From NCBI GenBank assembly GCA_013368325.1, contig JAACJK010000008.1, positions 496,001 through 560,000 of the forward strand: a stretch of DNA of 64,000 bases, in the 5' to 3' direction. Positions 42,948 through 54,540 of this stretch are shown here, in pieces (position 1 is the stretch's first letter; the number at the start of each line of letters is the position of its first letter). This DNA comes from Ephemerocybe angulata (lineage: Eukaryota; Basidiomycota; Agaricomycetes; Agaricales; Psathyrellaceae). The notes beneath the pieces are model-generated. The model ran no database searches. It worked only from the letters and a program-made list of their open reading frames with translations, and was not told the origin of the DNA. The position numbers and the translations under genes were made by a program.

Positions 42948-45431
42948 ATGTCTCCTCCACTCGCTCAATCTTTAGCACTCCTCATCGCTACATGGGTTGC
43001 CTGGCGCGTTCTCCGCCGCCTCGTTGCTAAAGACCCCTTCGCAACCATACCTGGCCCACCCTCAGCCTCACGTCTAGCAGGCAAGCTCAACGGCGGACAT
43101 CGACGAGAACGAGCTGACTCTGATACCAGGCAACATGATGGACATTATCAACCCTGAGACAGCTGCAGAGTACCTCGACGGCCTCACAAAAACCTGTAAG
43201 TCGCACAGTATCGTTCAGCTTAGGGTGAGATCTAAAGGAATGTACCGTGTAGATGGCGGAGTCTTTAGGTGCTATGGGCTTTTCAATGTACGTTTCTAGG
43301 TCTTCTTGCGCTGACGACTGTGGCTCACTGTATGGGTTCAGGCGGACTCTCTCTACGTCTACGACCCCAAAGCACTTTACCAGATAATCGTCAAGGTGGA
43401 GCATAGTGTCATCTTGGGAATTCGCTGAAATCCTAACAAAAACGCATGTAGGACCAACATATCTTCGAAGAGAGCGGTGATTTCCTGAGGTAAGCTCCCG
43501 AACCTATGCTTCGACGTCTTGACTTTAATCGACGATTCTTGACAGGACAAACGCCACCATTCTCGGAAAACAACTCACAGGAACAGTTGGTGTGTCTCTT
43601 CGCGTTCGGCCCAGCGAATTTCAGTTGGCTAACCAGCAGTAGGGGATCATCATCGCAAACAGAGGAAGATGCTCAACCCCGTTTTCTCAATCGCTCATAT
43701 GCGCGAGATGAGTATGTCATTCGGTGACTACCTTGCCAACTATTTCTAACATCAATGCACCAGCCCCGATCTTTTACAGTATTGGACGCAAGCTGCGAGA
43801 GTCAATCGGACAACAAGTCTCTAATGATGGGAACGAGGTCAGATTTTAACTGAAAACGTTCGAACATTTGCTTAAAAAGAGCAAAAGATTGACCTCCTTC
43901 CATGGATGACCCGTAGCGCGCTGGAACTCATTGGTCAGAGCGGCTTCGGATACTCCTTCGACAATCTTGATGTCGGTGGAGAGGAGCACGCCTTTGCTCG
44001 TTCAGCTAAGAACATCAAGTGAGTAAATTTGCTAGGGTACCCGGTACCTATATTGATGGGCGGTTACAGCGGAACACTCGCCGACCCACTGATCTCCATG
44101 GTCCGGATTCTTGTGTGGCCCCTAGTCTACGGGTGGGGATCGCCCGCTTTCCAGCGCACCGTCGTAGATTGGTTGCCATGGAAGAAGCTGCATGAACTAC
44201 GGGATATGACGGACGTCGTTAATAAAACTGCGATTGAGGTCTTCGAATCGACGAAGCGGTCTTTGAAGGAGGGCCGGGACATATCAACGAGGGCCGGTGG
44301 AGGCAAGGATATCATGACCGTGCTGCGTACGTTGCGTTCTTGTAATCTTTTTCTTTTGGAGGTTTGGAGCTGATACTTGGGTACTAGTGAAGGCAAATAT
44401 GAGCGCATCCGAGGAGGATAGACTGCCGGAGGATGAACTTATCGCGCAGATATCGTAAGCCGACTGCCGTCCAGCTAACATCCCGATCAACATACCTGAA
44501 CTTCTACCTACAGAGGCATGACTTTTGCGGGTATGGAGACAACGTCAAACGCGCTGTCCAGGGTTCTCCACCTCCTCAGCGAACACCCAGAAGTTCAAGA
44601 GAAGTTGAGAAAGGAAGTACGGGATGCATATGCCAGCCACGACGGAGATTTGGATTATGACACCCTGACGGCCTTACCCCTGCTCGACGCTGTGTGCAGG
44701 GAGTCTCTCAGATTGTGGGTGTGCATTGTACATGCTCCCAGCCCAAACAAGCTAACGCAATATCAGATACGCGCCTCTACCTCTTCTCCTGCGAGAGTGC
44801 GTGTTATTTCTTGGTATCATCTTTTGGCTAGGTACTGACGCTCCCTGCTCTGCGATATTAGAGCGAGAGAAGATGGCATACTCCCACTCTTCCGCCCCAT
44901 AAGATCCACATCAGGTGAGGAGATCAAGGAGGTTTTCGTGCCCAAAGGCACGACCCTCTTCATCTCCCTGCACCACTGTAATCGCAATCCCGAGATATGG
45001 GGACTGGACGCAGCAGAGTGGAAGCCCGAACGATGGCTCGAGCCGCTCCCTGACACAGTGGCTGAAGCGAAGGTACCTGGAGTGTACTCGAATTTGTGAG
45101 TGGATGCGCGGTTTCTTGTAGGCTTCTGAATTAAACTTTGGTTGGTAGGATGACTTTCCTTGGAGGCGGTAGAGCTTGCATTGGATTCAAGTTTGCTCAA
45201 CTTGAAATGAGTACGTCTATCGTAACATTCAACTTTGCCTACCTCTGACCACCACCCCTCATAGAGGTCGTTTTGAGCCTTCTCCTCGAGAGGTTCCAGT
45301 TCGCTCCAGGTGAAAAGGAAATTGTGTGGTTGAACAACGGGATCGTCCAGCCGTCGACTAAGGACGCCCCTCTATCATCTACCGGTCGGAGGGAGCTCGG
45401 CATGCCTCTCAAAGTTAGCGTAGCGCCTTAA
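42948..45431 (+). CDS. Cytochrome P450 monooxygenase
   Basis: Many-exon P450. Start MSPPLAQSLALLIATWVAW (membrane anchor), then TIPGPPSAS. The first intron (43081-43129) begins GC and ends AG; with it the frame joins GNMMDIINPETAAEYL. Further motifs: DHHRKQRKMLNPVFSIAH, WMTRSALELIGQSGFGYSF, I-helix AGMETTSNALS, K-helix ESLR, NRNPEIWGLDAAEWKPERW, heme loop FLGGGRACIGFKFAQLE and the end LSLLLERFQFAPGEKE. It is closely related to the two copies at 15108 and 20227 but has an extra intron between IIVK and DQHIF. All frames can be joined, so it is probably functional. Confidence 0.82.
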
Positions 45432-45984
45432 ATGCATGTTCACACCCACAGTTTAGTACGTACTTGTTTTTTGGTAAGCGCATGGCCATGAAACATCCAA
45501 CCGGTTTCCCATGACTTGACCAATATTCTGATTGAATATTTTAGGACGGGTGTCCCATTGGCTACTACATAACAAGGAAGAAATAATCCGTGAGTCGCAA
45601 ACGCCGTAATTTCGCGCTCTTCGGGCTCCGCATTTGAGGAGTCGTGCCATTCTCCCGTCCTCTCGCGCTCTGGATTGGCCTAAACATGTATCCAATGATG
45701 ATGAATGGTGGGGATTGGTCAGATTATTCTTCGTTTCGCTTTCTTTTCGCGGCGTTGTATGATTCCCTCCGTCATCCGCAGTCCACCCCGGTCTAATCTT
45801 ATCAGATTACGAATCATCTCCAGGTCTGGGCCAAATGGATTTTATGGCCTCCGAGGGGGCAATGAGAAAGTCACAGGTCACAGAGGCAGCATCTTATCTG
45901 ATAAGAATGGGCGCCAGTCGTTGGTTTGAGCATTCCATCCCCCAGTTTAAATCAATTCATCCTACATCTCTATATTTTCTGACC
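45432..45984. other. Intergenic region, no gene seen
   Basis: About 550 bp. The frame upstream of the next gene is open from 45835, so a longer N-terminus there cannot be excluded. Confidence 0.45.
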
Positions 45985-47700
45985 ATGTGCAGCCAATCTT
46001 CTCTTGTCGCTAGAAGGAAGACAGCCGTTGTCTTGGGTTTGGCCTATGGTGGTACGTATTCGTATCCGGAATTTTGTAACCATATAGCTTATCCTTGAAT
46101 ATTAGGCGCCAAAGCCGCGAAGGTCCTTGCTGCAGGCCTCCCAGCCGACTGGAGGCTTATTGCGATTGACAGGAATTCGTAAGTTGGTCTCCAGAGTCGG
46201 GTTCTGCTTCATGGCTGATTCATAGCCCACAGGCACATGAACCGTAAGTGAACATGCCGGCCATTCTGGGCGTCTATTGAGTCTGGCGCCCCCCATAGAT
46301 GTCTACGTTATGCCCCGTTTTGCCGTCCTACCCGGACACGAATATAAGGCTTGTAAGTTTCCATTTCAAGTATGCCTTTAGTGCGAGCCTGACTATGGAA
46401 TAGTTATCCCTAACACCAACGTATTTGGGGAGGGTGACACGAGGAAACCCAACCATATCACCTTGAAGACGACCGTTACTTCCATTCAGCCGACCCATAT
46501 AACTGTTTCCGACGCCTTCCCAGAATTGGGCATTCATTCGAAAGAGATTGCGTTCGACTACGCCATCTACGCTCTCGGAGCCAACCTTCCCGCACCCTTG
46601 GATTTGTGGGGAAAAGATCCTCGGGAGGCAGTCAAGCCCGGGGACGAGAAGGTATGGACGTATAATGGCACGAAGTCAGATGGGATCGCGTGGCTTCAAG
46701 AGCGGCAGAAGGCTATTGAAGCAGCTCCGACTGTTCTTGTTGTTGGTGGTGGAGCACTGGGAATCCGTACGTTTCCTTGTTCATTGCTCCCAGAAGGTTC
46801 ATGACACATTTGAACAGAATTCGCCACTGACATTAAAGCCATATACCCCGAGAAGGAGGTTACCTTGCTGCATTCTCGAAAACAGCTCCTGCCTCGTTTT
46901 GACAGGGAAATGCATGACGAGATTCGGAAGACGATGGAGCTACAAGAGATTGACCTTATCCTCGGAGAAAGGCTGGATCTCAGCACCGTCGACGAGGAGA
47001 AGAAGGTCGTGAATGCGCAGGGCCAACGCGTGGTGCGCACCGAAAAGGGTCGAGAGATCGCAGCAGACCTTCTGGTGAGCGTCGTTTTGGGATGTCTTAC
47101 AAAGTGCTGATAGTCTGAAAGCTCTTGTGCACGGGCCAACGGGCAAATACCAAGATGCTGGAGGAGATGGACGCCGCCACCATTAACCCAGAAAATGGCC
47201 GGGCCTTCATTCAGCGAACGATGCAGCTTACGACGTCTCCGCCCATCGATTCTCTCACGACGACCTTCGATAAATCGGTGTCCGTATCGAATGGCGCTCC
47301 TGGAGATAGTGGAAATGGCTCGTCCACGTACACGAATATCTTCGTAGCTGGAGATGCGGCTGATGCTTTTGGTGCCATCCAAGCTGGGCACACCGCCTGG
47401 GGCCAGGCTATCGTTGCAGCGAACAATGTCGTCACTTTGGTGACAAAACCCGGAGAAGAGTTGGAGGAGTATACTTCAGGGATCCCTAGCATCAAGGTAT
47501 CCCTCGGTATAGTGAGTGCTCGTTGCCCGTGCGATTCGAGTTGACGCAATTCTTATGCAACACTTGACAGACGAAGAGCGTTTACCACAGCAGAGGTACC
47601 TTCGGAATCAAGGACGATGGCGTTGCAGATTTAAGAGCTGCCTCAATGTGGGGAGTATATGAAGCGAAGGCGGAGAGCGACGAGGATTTACGACTTTGAC
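45985..47700 (+). CDS. FAD/NAD(P)-dependent oxidoreductase of the AMID/FSP1 type
   Basis: Several short 5' exons, then long ones. N-terminal dinucleotide-binding strand TAVVLGLAYGGAKAAKVLAA; DWRLIAIDRNSHMNHVYV; FDYAIYALGANLPAP; second Rossmann motif APTVLVVGGGALGI; YPEKEVTLLHSRKQLLPRF; LLCTGQRANT; and the FAD-binding NIFVAGDAADAFG. This is the layout of pyridine-nucleotide disulfide oxidoreductase-fold proteins such as AMID/AIFM2 (FSP1), NADH:quinone reductases. The nucleotide loop reads GLAYGG rather than GxGxxG, as in several fungal members. Stop TGA at 47698-47700. The start at 45985 (MCSQSSLVARRKTAVV) fits family length. Confidence 0.8.
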
Positions 47701-48035
47701 GCCCGGCTTCATAGCAAGAGAAATCGTACCATCGGACGTTAGCTCGTCGAGAATCCCACCTTCCTGCACTGTGATGTACCGCGGTAGGATAGACATATTC
47801 TAACTTGTTACTTATAGAACTGCAGCTGGATGTCAAGAAGGCAGAAGCAGTGTTCGGAAACAATCCGAGTTCGACGTCGTGAGGCGGCCCGGGGGAAATG
47901 GTGAGCGCGTGGAAAGCCGCCATCGATGACTAGTGACTGGGCGCCGGTTGTCCGTTTGCTAGGCTTACGCTTGACTCTGCCAGCAGCCAGACATCTACAT
48001 CACCCTCCCCAGCTCCCAAAGCCTTTCTCTCTACC

Positions 48036-49682
48036 ATGCCTGCCACTGCCATTGAAACCCAAATCAGCCTCGATCGTGAAATCGCACAGCTCGAACAAAT
48101 ACTCGCCTCTCTCAAACGCCGTCGAAATGCGCTGTCACCGGTCTCTCAGCTTCCCCCCGAAATCTTAGCCAGGATCTTCTTCCTCACTCTCCCTCTCCCC
48201 GGGCCTGAGCTAGCCGAACGTATACTCCGTCCAGAGGATGAACCTCGCCTGGCGCAGACTAAAGGCTGGCTTTGTTCCGTTTCATCGCATTGGAGAGAGA
48301 CCGCCTTCGCGGCACCCGAGCTTTGGGAGAATATACACATACGGGACTGCACAAAAGGGCAGTACATCGATTTTGTGTTGGGGATGATAGGAGATGAACA
48401 GGTTATCTATGTCGACGCATACGGTATCTACCGAAACGGCTCGACATTACGTCGTATCTTGGAAACGGGAAATACGCGGGTGCTAAAGCGTGTTTCTCTG
48501 AGTGCAGAGGAATGGACTATGCACGGTATCCTCCGAGAGGTCAAGGCTCGCAGTGAGGGCACAGAGGAGCTGGAGCTGATAAGCTCCCGAGATCACGGAA
48601 GGCTGCCCAATTTGCCAATAGTGGCCACCGTCTTCCCTCAGCTCCGCAAGCTCTGTCTTGTACGATGGAGGATTCCAAGCGACTTGCATCAGCTCTCCAC
48701 GGTTACTCACTTCGCCTTGAAAGGCCTGGCTGGAACCACCGCGGGGGATTTGCGCAAACTCCTCGCATTCTTCAAGACCGCTGGCCACATCGCATCCCTC
48801 GAACTCCAATTTCAGAAGACGGCTGCCGTTTTCCCGGAGAATATTCTAGGAAGCGCCGAAGCTGTTGAACTGCACCACCTCAAGAGGCTCAAAGTCCACG
48901 CCGACAACACCCTCATCCTTCTAGCACTATTGAAGGCTATACGGCTTCCCTCAGAGCTCGAGGTCGTGGATATCCTAACAATCGATAACAGCAACGAACT
49001 CAGCCACCAACTCACCTCCGCTCTGAGCCTTACCTGCTCAGACATCTTGGCGCCTGAGAGGTTAGTCGTGTTGGAAGCAGCCCCGGAAGGCGCCGAAAGG
49101 CCGCTGTCCGAGTATGTTGCATTCCAGGGGTGGAGGAATGGCAATTCTGTGCCACTCTTGCAGGCCATCATGGCAGTGCCGAAGGACAATAGCAATCCCC
49201 CAAATCCAAATGGCCAGACTTGCCAACTGTACTCGCTTCCTTTCACGAACGCAGCAAATCCCTGGTTGTTATCGAGGCTTCAAGAGCTGACAATCAGGTT
49301 TCACGCCAGCTTGGCCTTCTGGAAACTTATCGCCGATATTCCGACGCTGCATAGGCTGCAACTCGACGTGTGCCATCTGGATGACTGCTTCTTTCGGATT
49401 CTGCGAGGAGATGAAGATACCGGCAGTCCAAGCATACCTCGTATCCCATTTCCCGCCCTTCAATCCCTCGAGATCGCCATCGCCACTCCGGATCATCTGG
49501 ACATCGACTACGCTCGGGCACTGGGGCACGCGCTGAAGCGTCGGGCGGATGGTGTGGGGGAGGGGAAGTTGGCATCCATCCGGGAAATAGGATTCAGGTT
49601 GTGTACCTCACAGATTGACAAGGAAACCGATGACCTGCTCTCAAGCGTGGCTTTGGACATCACCTGGGTTGTGAAGGAATAG
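48036..49682 (+). CDS. F-box protein, tandem copy 1
   Basis: A single exon of 548 residues. A coiled-coil lead (SLDREIAQLEQILASLKRRR) comes before the F-box (PVSQLPPEILARIFFLTLPL) and a CSVSSHWRETAFAAPELWENI block, then LRR-like repeats to the end. It shares long identical stretches with the gene starting at 49959, so the two are a recent tandem duplication. Presumed SCF adaptor. Confidence 0.8.
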   Translation: MPATAIETQISLDREIAQLEQILASLKRRRNALSPVSQLPPEILARIFFLTLPLPGPELAERILRPEDEPRLAQTKGWLCSVSSHWRETAFAAPELWENIHIRDCTKGQYIDFVLGMIGDEQVIYVDAYGIYRNGSTLRRILETGNTRVLKRVSLSAEEWTMHGILREVKARSEGTEELELISSRDHGRLPNLPIVATVFPQLRKLCLVRWRIPSDLHQLSTVTHFALKGLAGTTAGDLRKLLAFFKTAGHIASLELQFQKTAAVFPENILGSAEAVELHHLKRLKVHADNTLILLALLKAIRLPSELEVVDILTIDNSNELSHQLTSALSLTCSDILAPERLVVLEAAPEGAERPLSEYVAFQGWRNGNSVPLLQAIMAVPKDNSNPPNPNGQTCQLYSLPFTNAANPWLLSRLQELTIRFHASLAFWKLIADIPTLHRLQLDVCHLDDCFFRILRGDEDTGSPSIPRIPFPALQSLEIAIATPDHLDIDYARALGHALKRRADGVGEGKLASIREIGFRLCTSQIDKETDDLLSSVALDITWVVKE

Positions 49683-49958
49683 TACTTTTGACTTCCTGCA
49701 CTATCTACATTCACTATCGTGTGGGGGTGGTTTAATATGATATGTATAGACCTGCATTGAACATCAAGAAGGCTGGGAAAGTGTTTCCGTTGGTTTTAGA
49801 AAATCGTAAGCACCACTGCATCGTGCGCTTATGGCCGCAACGTGGAAACCCGCCACCTGACTAAGCGCCCGCCCCCTGCTCCTGCCACGACTCGGATTAA
49901 CATATTGCACAACTCCAACTCATACTCACTACGTCCCCGTCAGCCTCCCCACTGTGTC

Positions 49959-51599
49959 ATGTTTACCATTACCCCTGAATCCCAAATTGACCTCGATCGC
50001 GAAATCGCACAGCTCGAACAAGACCTCGCCTCTCTCAAACGACGTCGAAATGCGCTGTCACCGGTCTCTCAGCTTCCTCCCGAGATCTTAGCCAGGATCT
50101 TCTTCCTCACGCTCCCTTTCGTTGACCTAGCGGAACGTAGGCTCAGTACAGAGGAGGAACCCCGCCTGGAGCAGGCTAAAGGGCGACTTTGCGCCGTTTC
50201 ATCTCGTTGGAGAGAGACCGCCTTCGCGGCACCCGAACTTTGGAGGGATATCCACATACGGTATCACACAAAGGCGCAGTACCTCAATTTTGCATTGGAT
50301 AACATTGGAGAAAAGCAGACTATCAGTCTCGATGCAGACACTGTCGGCAAAACCATCCCTGAAGTGCGCCGTGTCTTGGAGGCGGGAAATACGCGGGTGT
50401 TAAAGCGTGTCTCCCTGGGTGTGGGGGAAGAGACCATGCATCGTATCTTCCAGCAGCTCGAGGCTCGGAGTGAGGGCACCGAGGAACTGGTGCTGAGGAG
50501 CCATCAAATCCGTGGAAGGCTTTCCAATTTACAGACAGTCGCCACCGTCTTTCCTCAGCTCCGCAAGCTCCGTCTCCTGAACTGGAGGATTCCAAAAGAC
50601 TTACATCAGCTCTCCACGATCACTCACTTGGTTTTTAAAGAAATACGTGGACTCACCGAGGAGGATTTGCGCAAACTCCTCGTATTCTTCAAGACCGCTG
50701 GCCACATCGAATCCCTCGAACTCCAATTTCAGCAGACGGCTGCCGTTTTCCCGGAGAATATTCTAGGAAGCGCTGAAGTTGAACTGCACCACCTTAAACG
50801 GTTCAAAGTGCAAGCCGACAACACCCTCGTCCTTCTAGCACTATTAACGGCGATAAGACTCCCCGCAGAGATCGAGGTCGTGGTTATCCTAGCCGAAGAC
50901 AAAAGCAACGAGCTCAGCCGTCAGCTCACCTCCGCTGTGAGCCTTGCTTGCTCCCACATACTACCCCCTGAGGAGCTAGGGCTGTCGAAGGTGATTGTAT
51001 TAACTCCAGACGGTGCCAAACAGCTGCCCCAGTATGTTGGATTCCAGGGATTCTGGAGTGGCAAGCCGGAGCAGCTCCTGAAGCTGGTCATGGCAGTGCC
51101 GAAGGACAATGCCGTTCCTTCAAATCCAAATACTCAGATTTGCCAACTCTATTCGCTTCCTTTCACGAGCTCTGCAAATCCCTGGTTGTTATCGAGGCTT
51201 CAAGACATGTCAATCGGTTTTCAACCCAGCTTCACCTTCTGGCAACTCATCGCCGATATTCCGACGCTTCGTCGGCTAAAACTCAATGCCTGGCATCTGG
51301 ATGACTGTTTCCTTCGGATTCTGCGAGGAGACGAAGATACTCACAGTCCAAGCGTACCTCGTATCCCATTTCCTGTCCTTCAATCCCTCCAGATCTTCAT
51401 AGTTACCCCGGATCTGGACATCGACTACGCTCGGGCACTAGCGCACGCGCTGAAACGTCGAACCGCTGGTGCGGGAGAGGGGAAATTGGCGCCCATCCGC
51501 GAAATAAATTTCAAGTTGTGTACGTTACAGATTGACGAGGAAACTGACGTCCTCCTCTTGAGCGTTGCTTCGGACATTACCTGGCTTATGAAGGAGTAG
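49959..51599 (+). CDS. F-box protein, tandem copy 2
   Basis: A single exon of 546 residues from the ATG at 49959; the frame is open from 49842, but 49959 matches the start of copy 1. The same coiled-coil, F-box (LPPEILARIFFLTLPF) and LRR-like layout is present. Identity is highest in the N-terminal third and in IPTL...LDDCF.RILRGDED near the C-terminus, and lower in the middle LRR part, as expected if substrate recognition diverges. Confidence 0.8.
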   Translation: MFTITPESQIDLDREIAQLEQDLASLKRRRNALSPVSQLPPEILARIFFLTLPFVDLAERRLSTEEEPRLEQAKGRLCAVSSRWRETAFAAPELWRDIHIRYHTKAQYLNFALDNIGEKQTISLDADTVGKTIPEVRRVLEAGNTRVLKRVSLGVGEETMHRIFQQLEARSEGTEELVLRSHQIRGRLSNLQTVATVFPQLRKLRLLNWRIPKDLHQLSTITHLVFKEIRGLTEEDLRKLLVFFKTAGHIESLELQFQQTAAVFPENILGSAEVELHHLKRFKVQADNTLVLLALLTAIRLPAEIEVVVILAEDKSNELSRQLTSAVSLACSHILPPEELGLSKVIVLTPDGAKQLPQYVGFQGFWSGKPEQLLKLVMAVPKDNAVPSNPNTQICQLYSLPFTSSANPWLLSRLQDMSIGFQPSFTFWQLIADIPTLRRLKLNAWHLDDCFLRILRGDEDTHSPSVPRIPFPVLQSLQIFIVTPDLDIDYARALAHALKRRTAGAGEGKLAPIREINFKLCTLQIDEETDVLLLSVASDITWLMKE

Positions 51600-52588
51600 T
51601 ACACGACTCTTTGGACCGTTTACATGTCAAATTTTGTGTACAACAGCACCATCTTCTTCAATGGCTGCCACTCTATTATACTCCAGGAAACGGGCTCATT
51701 TTTCCGTTTGATCCTTTGCACACAGAGCATTCCTAGGACCATTGCCTGTGAATACTCGTATGTCACGGTGGGTGGTGCTGGAAGGCACGAGTGCGTAGAA
51801 AAAGATGGAGGCGTGAATTTGGGGACAACCATGTCTATGAAGCGGGCCAAGTCAGTTGGAGGGAGTAGGAGTATGGCTCATTGACAAGCGCTGAAGGAAT
51901 CAAGAAGGAATAACTTCTCCTCATTCGATGATGCACAGTTTGGGTCTTCCTTGGCTCAGCTGGCCGAGCGTAGTTCATTTTTTTCGGCGGGTATGGCCTT
52001 GGCCCTTCGTAGAACATCCTTCAAGGCTCTCAGCCGGTAGAGCGTAGGTATTTTTGTCAGCGGGTTTGCTTTCGCAGGCAGGGAATGGTTGGAGTGATCG
52101 GGCTAGTGATCGGGGCGTGATTGGGCTCGGAAAGGGACGATCGGTAAATACGCGACGCGCGTAGGCGCCCGCTTTGGCGCGCGAGCGCTAACACTTCCTT
52201 CCCTCCGCTGACCCTTCCGGCCGATGAGACTGCATAGTCCTGGGCCAATATACCGATTCCTTGGCTCAGCCGGTAGAGCGTAGGTCATTTTTCTGCGGAT
52301 ACGGCTTTCAGAACATCTGTCATCCTTGGCTCGGGTTGGTGAAGGCATTTTTCCCTTCCTCATTGGCGCCATTTAAAGTGCACCTCTCACCGCTTCCTTG
52401 GTCCAGTTGGTTAGAGCGTCAGTCTCATAGTTTCGTGAGTTGGATTTACCCATGTAATACAAACGGCCGAGAATATGCATACACTGGCCAGAGCTAGGTG
52501 AGGTGTTCCACTTGCAGCTGCAATCGGGTTCAAATAATGCTGGGTATTCGCGAGTAGACACCGGCGTGACTGAAGTAGTGATTCCTGA
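51600..52588. other. Intergenic region with tRNA-like fragments
   Basis: About 990 bp with no protein gene. The right half holds the repeated tRNA-like motif described separately. Confidence 0.6.
51949..52450 (+). repeat. Cluster of tRNA-derived (A-box) fragments, possible SINE remnants
   Basis: The motif TTGGCTCAGCCGGTAGAGCG or close variants begins near 51950, 52026 and 52261, with shorter forms at 52324 (CTTGGCTCGGGTTGG) and 52397 (TTGGTCCAGTTGGTTAGAGC). It matches the D-arm/A box of tRNA genes. The last copy also has GTCAGTCTCATAG, like a Met (CAT) anticodon arm, but no complete cloverleaf follows. Confidence 0.6.
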
Positions 52589-53933
52589 CTAAAGTTCGTC
52601 GTTCTTCGGGTGCATAGGCCTCCGAAAGTTGTTCAATACAACTTCACCAAGGGAAACACAATCCTCCAGAAATTTGTTAAATAGCTTGGGATGCTTGCTC
52701 TGCAGATGCAGGATGTTCTCCTCTGAAATGAGTCGCAGAGTGCGTGCGTTGGGCGTCGCCGGACTTTGGGCCCAAGAGATAAAGTTCTGCAAGAAGGCCT
52801 TCGCCTGTTGTTTTGATAGCTGATGCATCGATGCGTGGAAACCAACGGTGTGTATGCCTTGGTGGGTGACTGTCGAAGGCACTGCCCGAGAAGGTATGAG
52901 CGGGCTGGTGAAGTTTATTTCCTCCAACAAAGGGCACCAATCTCGAAGCGATAGGAAATCCTGGGTCATGTCACTCGAGCGCCATAATTCATAGTCACTA
53001 AGGTGAATGACCTTGAGCAGCCGTCCATGCGCAACACAGAACGAGTTCAGATGGGCAAGACCGTCGAAACGAACGATAAGTAATGCATCTTCTAGGTTGG
53101 GGAAGGAACCGGGGTAGAACTGGTGACTCGTCTCTTTTATCATAGAGGATGGGTAGCATTTCAGTCTGCGAATGGAAGACCACATATGGGGATCTTTGTC
53201 TTCGAAATGCGGGTTGGGATACAGAGATATGAGGTCCAAGTTTTCGATACGTGGGTGCGAGTCCAAAAACTCCGTCTTGAACCCTGTTTCGGGAAAGATA
53301 CCTGTTCTGGTCCAATTAAGGTTTCGGAGTCCTGGGATAGCTGCCCTTGGAATTCGCTCGATCTGCCGAAGAAGTGATCTCGTCGAAGACATGTTTAAAG
53401 TGACAAGGTTCGGGGTGAGGTCAAGAAATTGGCGCAAGCTAGTACCACACCCTTCGTCCGACCAATCTACTGAGTCCAGAGCCATGTCAGTCATGTCTAG
53501 CCTTTTGACGAAGCAGCCAAAAGGGAGTGGTGCCCAAACCTCGCCTAGCGTCATGGTCTTTGATAGTGTTTCAGGGAGCTGGTGGACGTGACGAAGGCGG
53601 GTGATGGAGATGTGCTCGTAGAGGAACGGCATCCCGATGGCACGCCACTCGCGGCAGACGAGAACAATGTACCGTTTGGTGATCTGAAGGAGACGGCAAG
53701 TCATTTTCAACGCAAGTCATGAACCTGTGGAAACTCACAAGCGCAGCTTTGTGCCTTCGAGTGGCAGGACCCGACAACCTGAACATGTAAGAATGCTTGG
53801 GATCTACCAGTAGTTGCGGATGCTCCAAGCTGTCTGGAACATCTGTGGCCTGCCGCAGTATCTCGATCCATATCTCTGGAGGTATTTCTGGGAGTGTAAC
53901 GGATGGCTTCTGATAAGCAAGTTTCGCAGACAT
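52589..53933 (-). CDS. F-box/LRR-like protein
   Basis: Two exons, 53933-53739 and 53683-52589, joined in phase 0, 429 residues. The start has the F-box (TLPEIPPEIWIEILRQATDV), then VLVCREWRAIGMPFLYEHI, the usual continuation in this family. LRR-like segments follow, such as LRNLNWTRTGIF, IENLDLISLYP and LEEINFTSPLI. Presumed SCF substrate adaptor. Confidence 0.75.
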
Positions 53934-54540
53934 GGTAGTTCAAGACAAGTGGGGGGTTGAGCATTTTCGGATGTCCGACATCACCTGCAATTGAAACATT
54001 CGAAGAGCGCCCGATCGTTCGCTGGTTCAGATAACCGACAAACCGGATGATGGTCCACACGCACCTAACCGGGAAGGATGATGGTCATCCTCACCGGCGA
54101 GGATGATTATGTAAGATGTAAAAAGTGATGCCTGCACCCTTTTTGGCTATGCCCGCTCAATAGGCCATACCTTGGCCTTTGCCCTTTCTGCTATATCCTG
54201 TCGCAGGTGGGCCAATGCTTGGCTCAATCGCGTACCATACTGTCAAATGGTCTGTAGGTGTATCCCACTGGGTCCTTTCCGTCTAGAATCCCATCCCAGC
54301 AGTACTTCACGATGAGATGAGTGCGCTCCCATCCATCCCTCAGCAAAGCTTCCGGTGACCGTGGACACCTCGAATACTTCCTTAAACACTCATCCAAAGT
54401 TCGGTGCATCTGTAGACATAGCTGCATGTGTAGACATGGCATGCTGGATTGAGCTCCCGGTTATCCAGGTGATACGGTCCACGATACGGACCACCTCCGC
54501 AGTGTTTCTACAAGCAACGGCGCTAAGGGCGCCGTCTATC
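53934..54540. other. Intergenic region, no gene seen
   Basis: About 600 bp. Promoter side of the F-box/LRR gene, then unique sequence leading into the satellite. A short duplication GGATGATGGTC.. near 54049 and 54075 is present. Confidence 0.4.

Noticed and set aside
52390..52460. Possible tRNA-Met (CAT) gene
   Set aside because: D-arm and the start of an anticodon arm are present, but the 3' half of the anticodon stem and a paired acceptor stem are missing, so it is a fragment.
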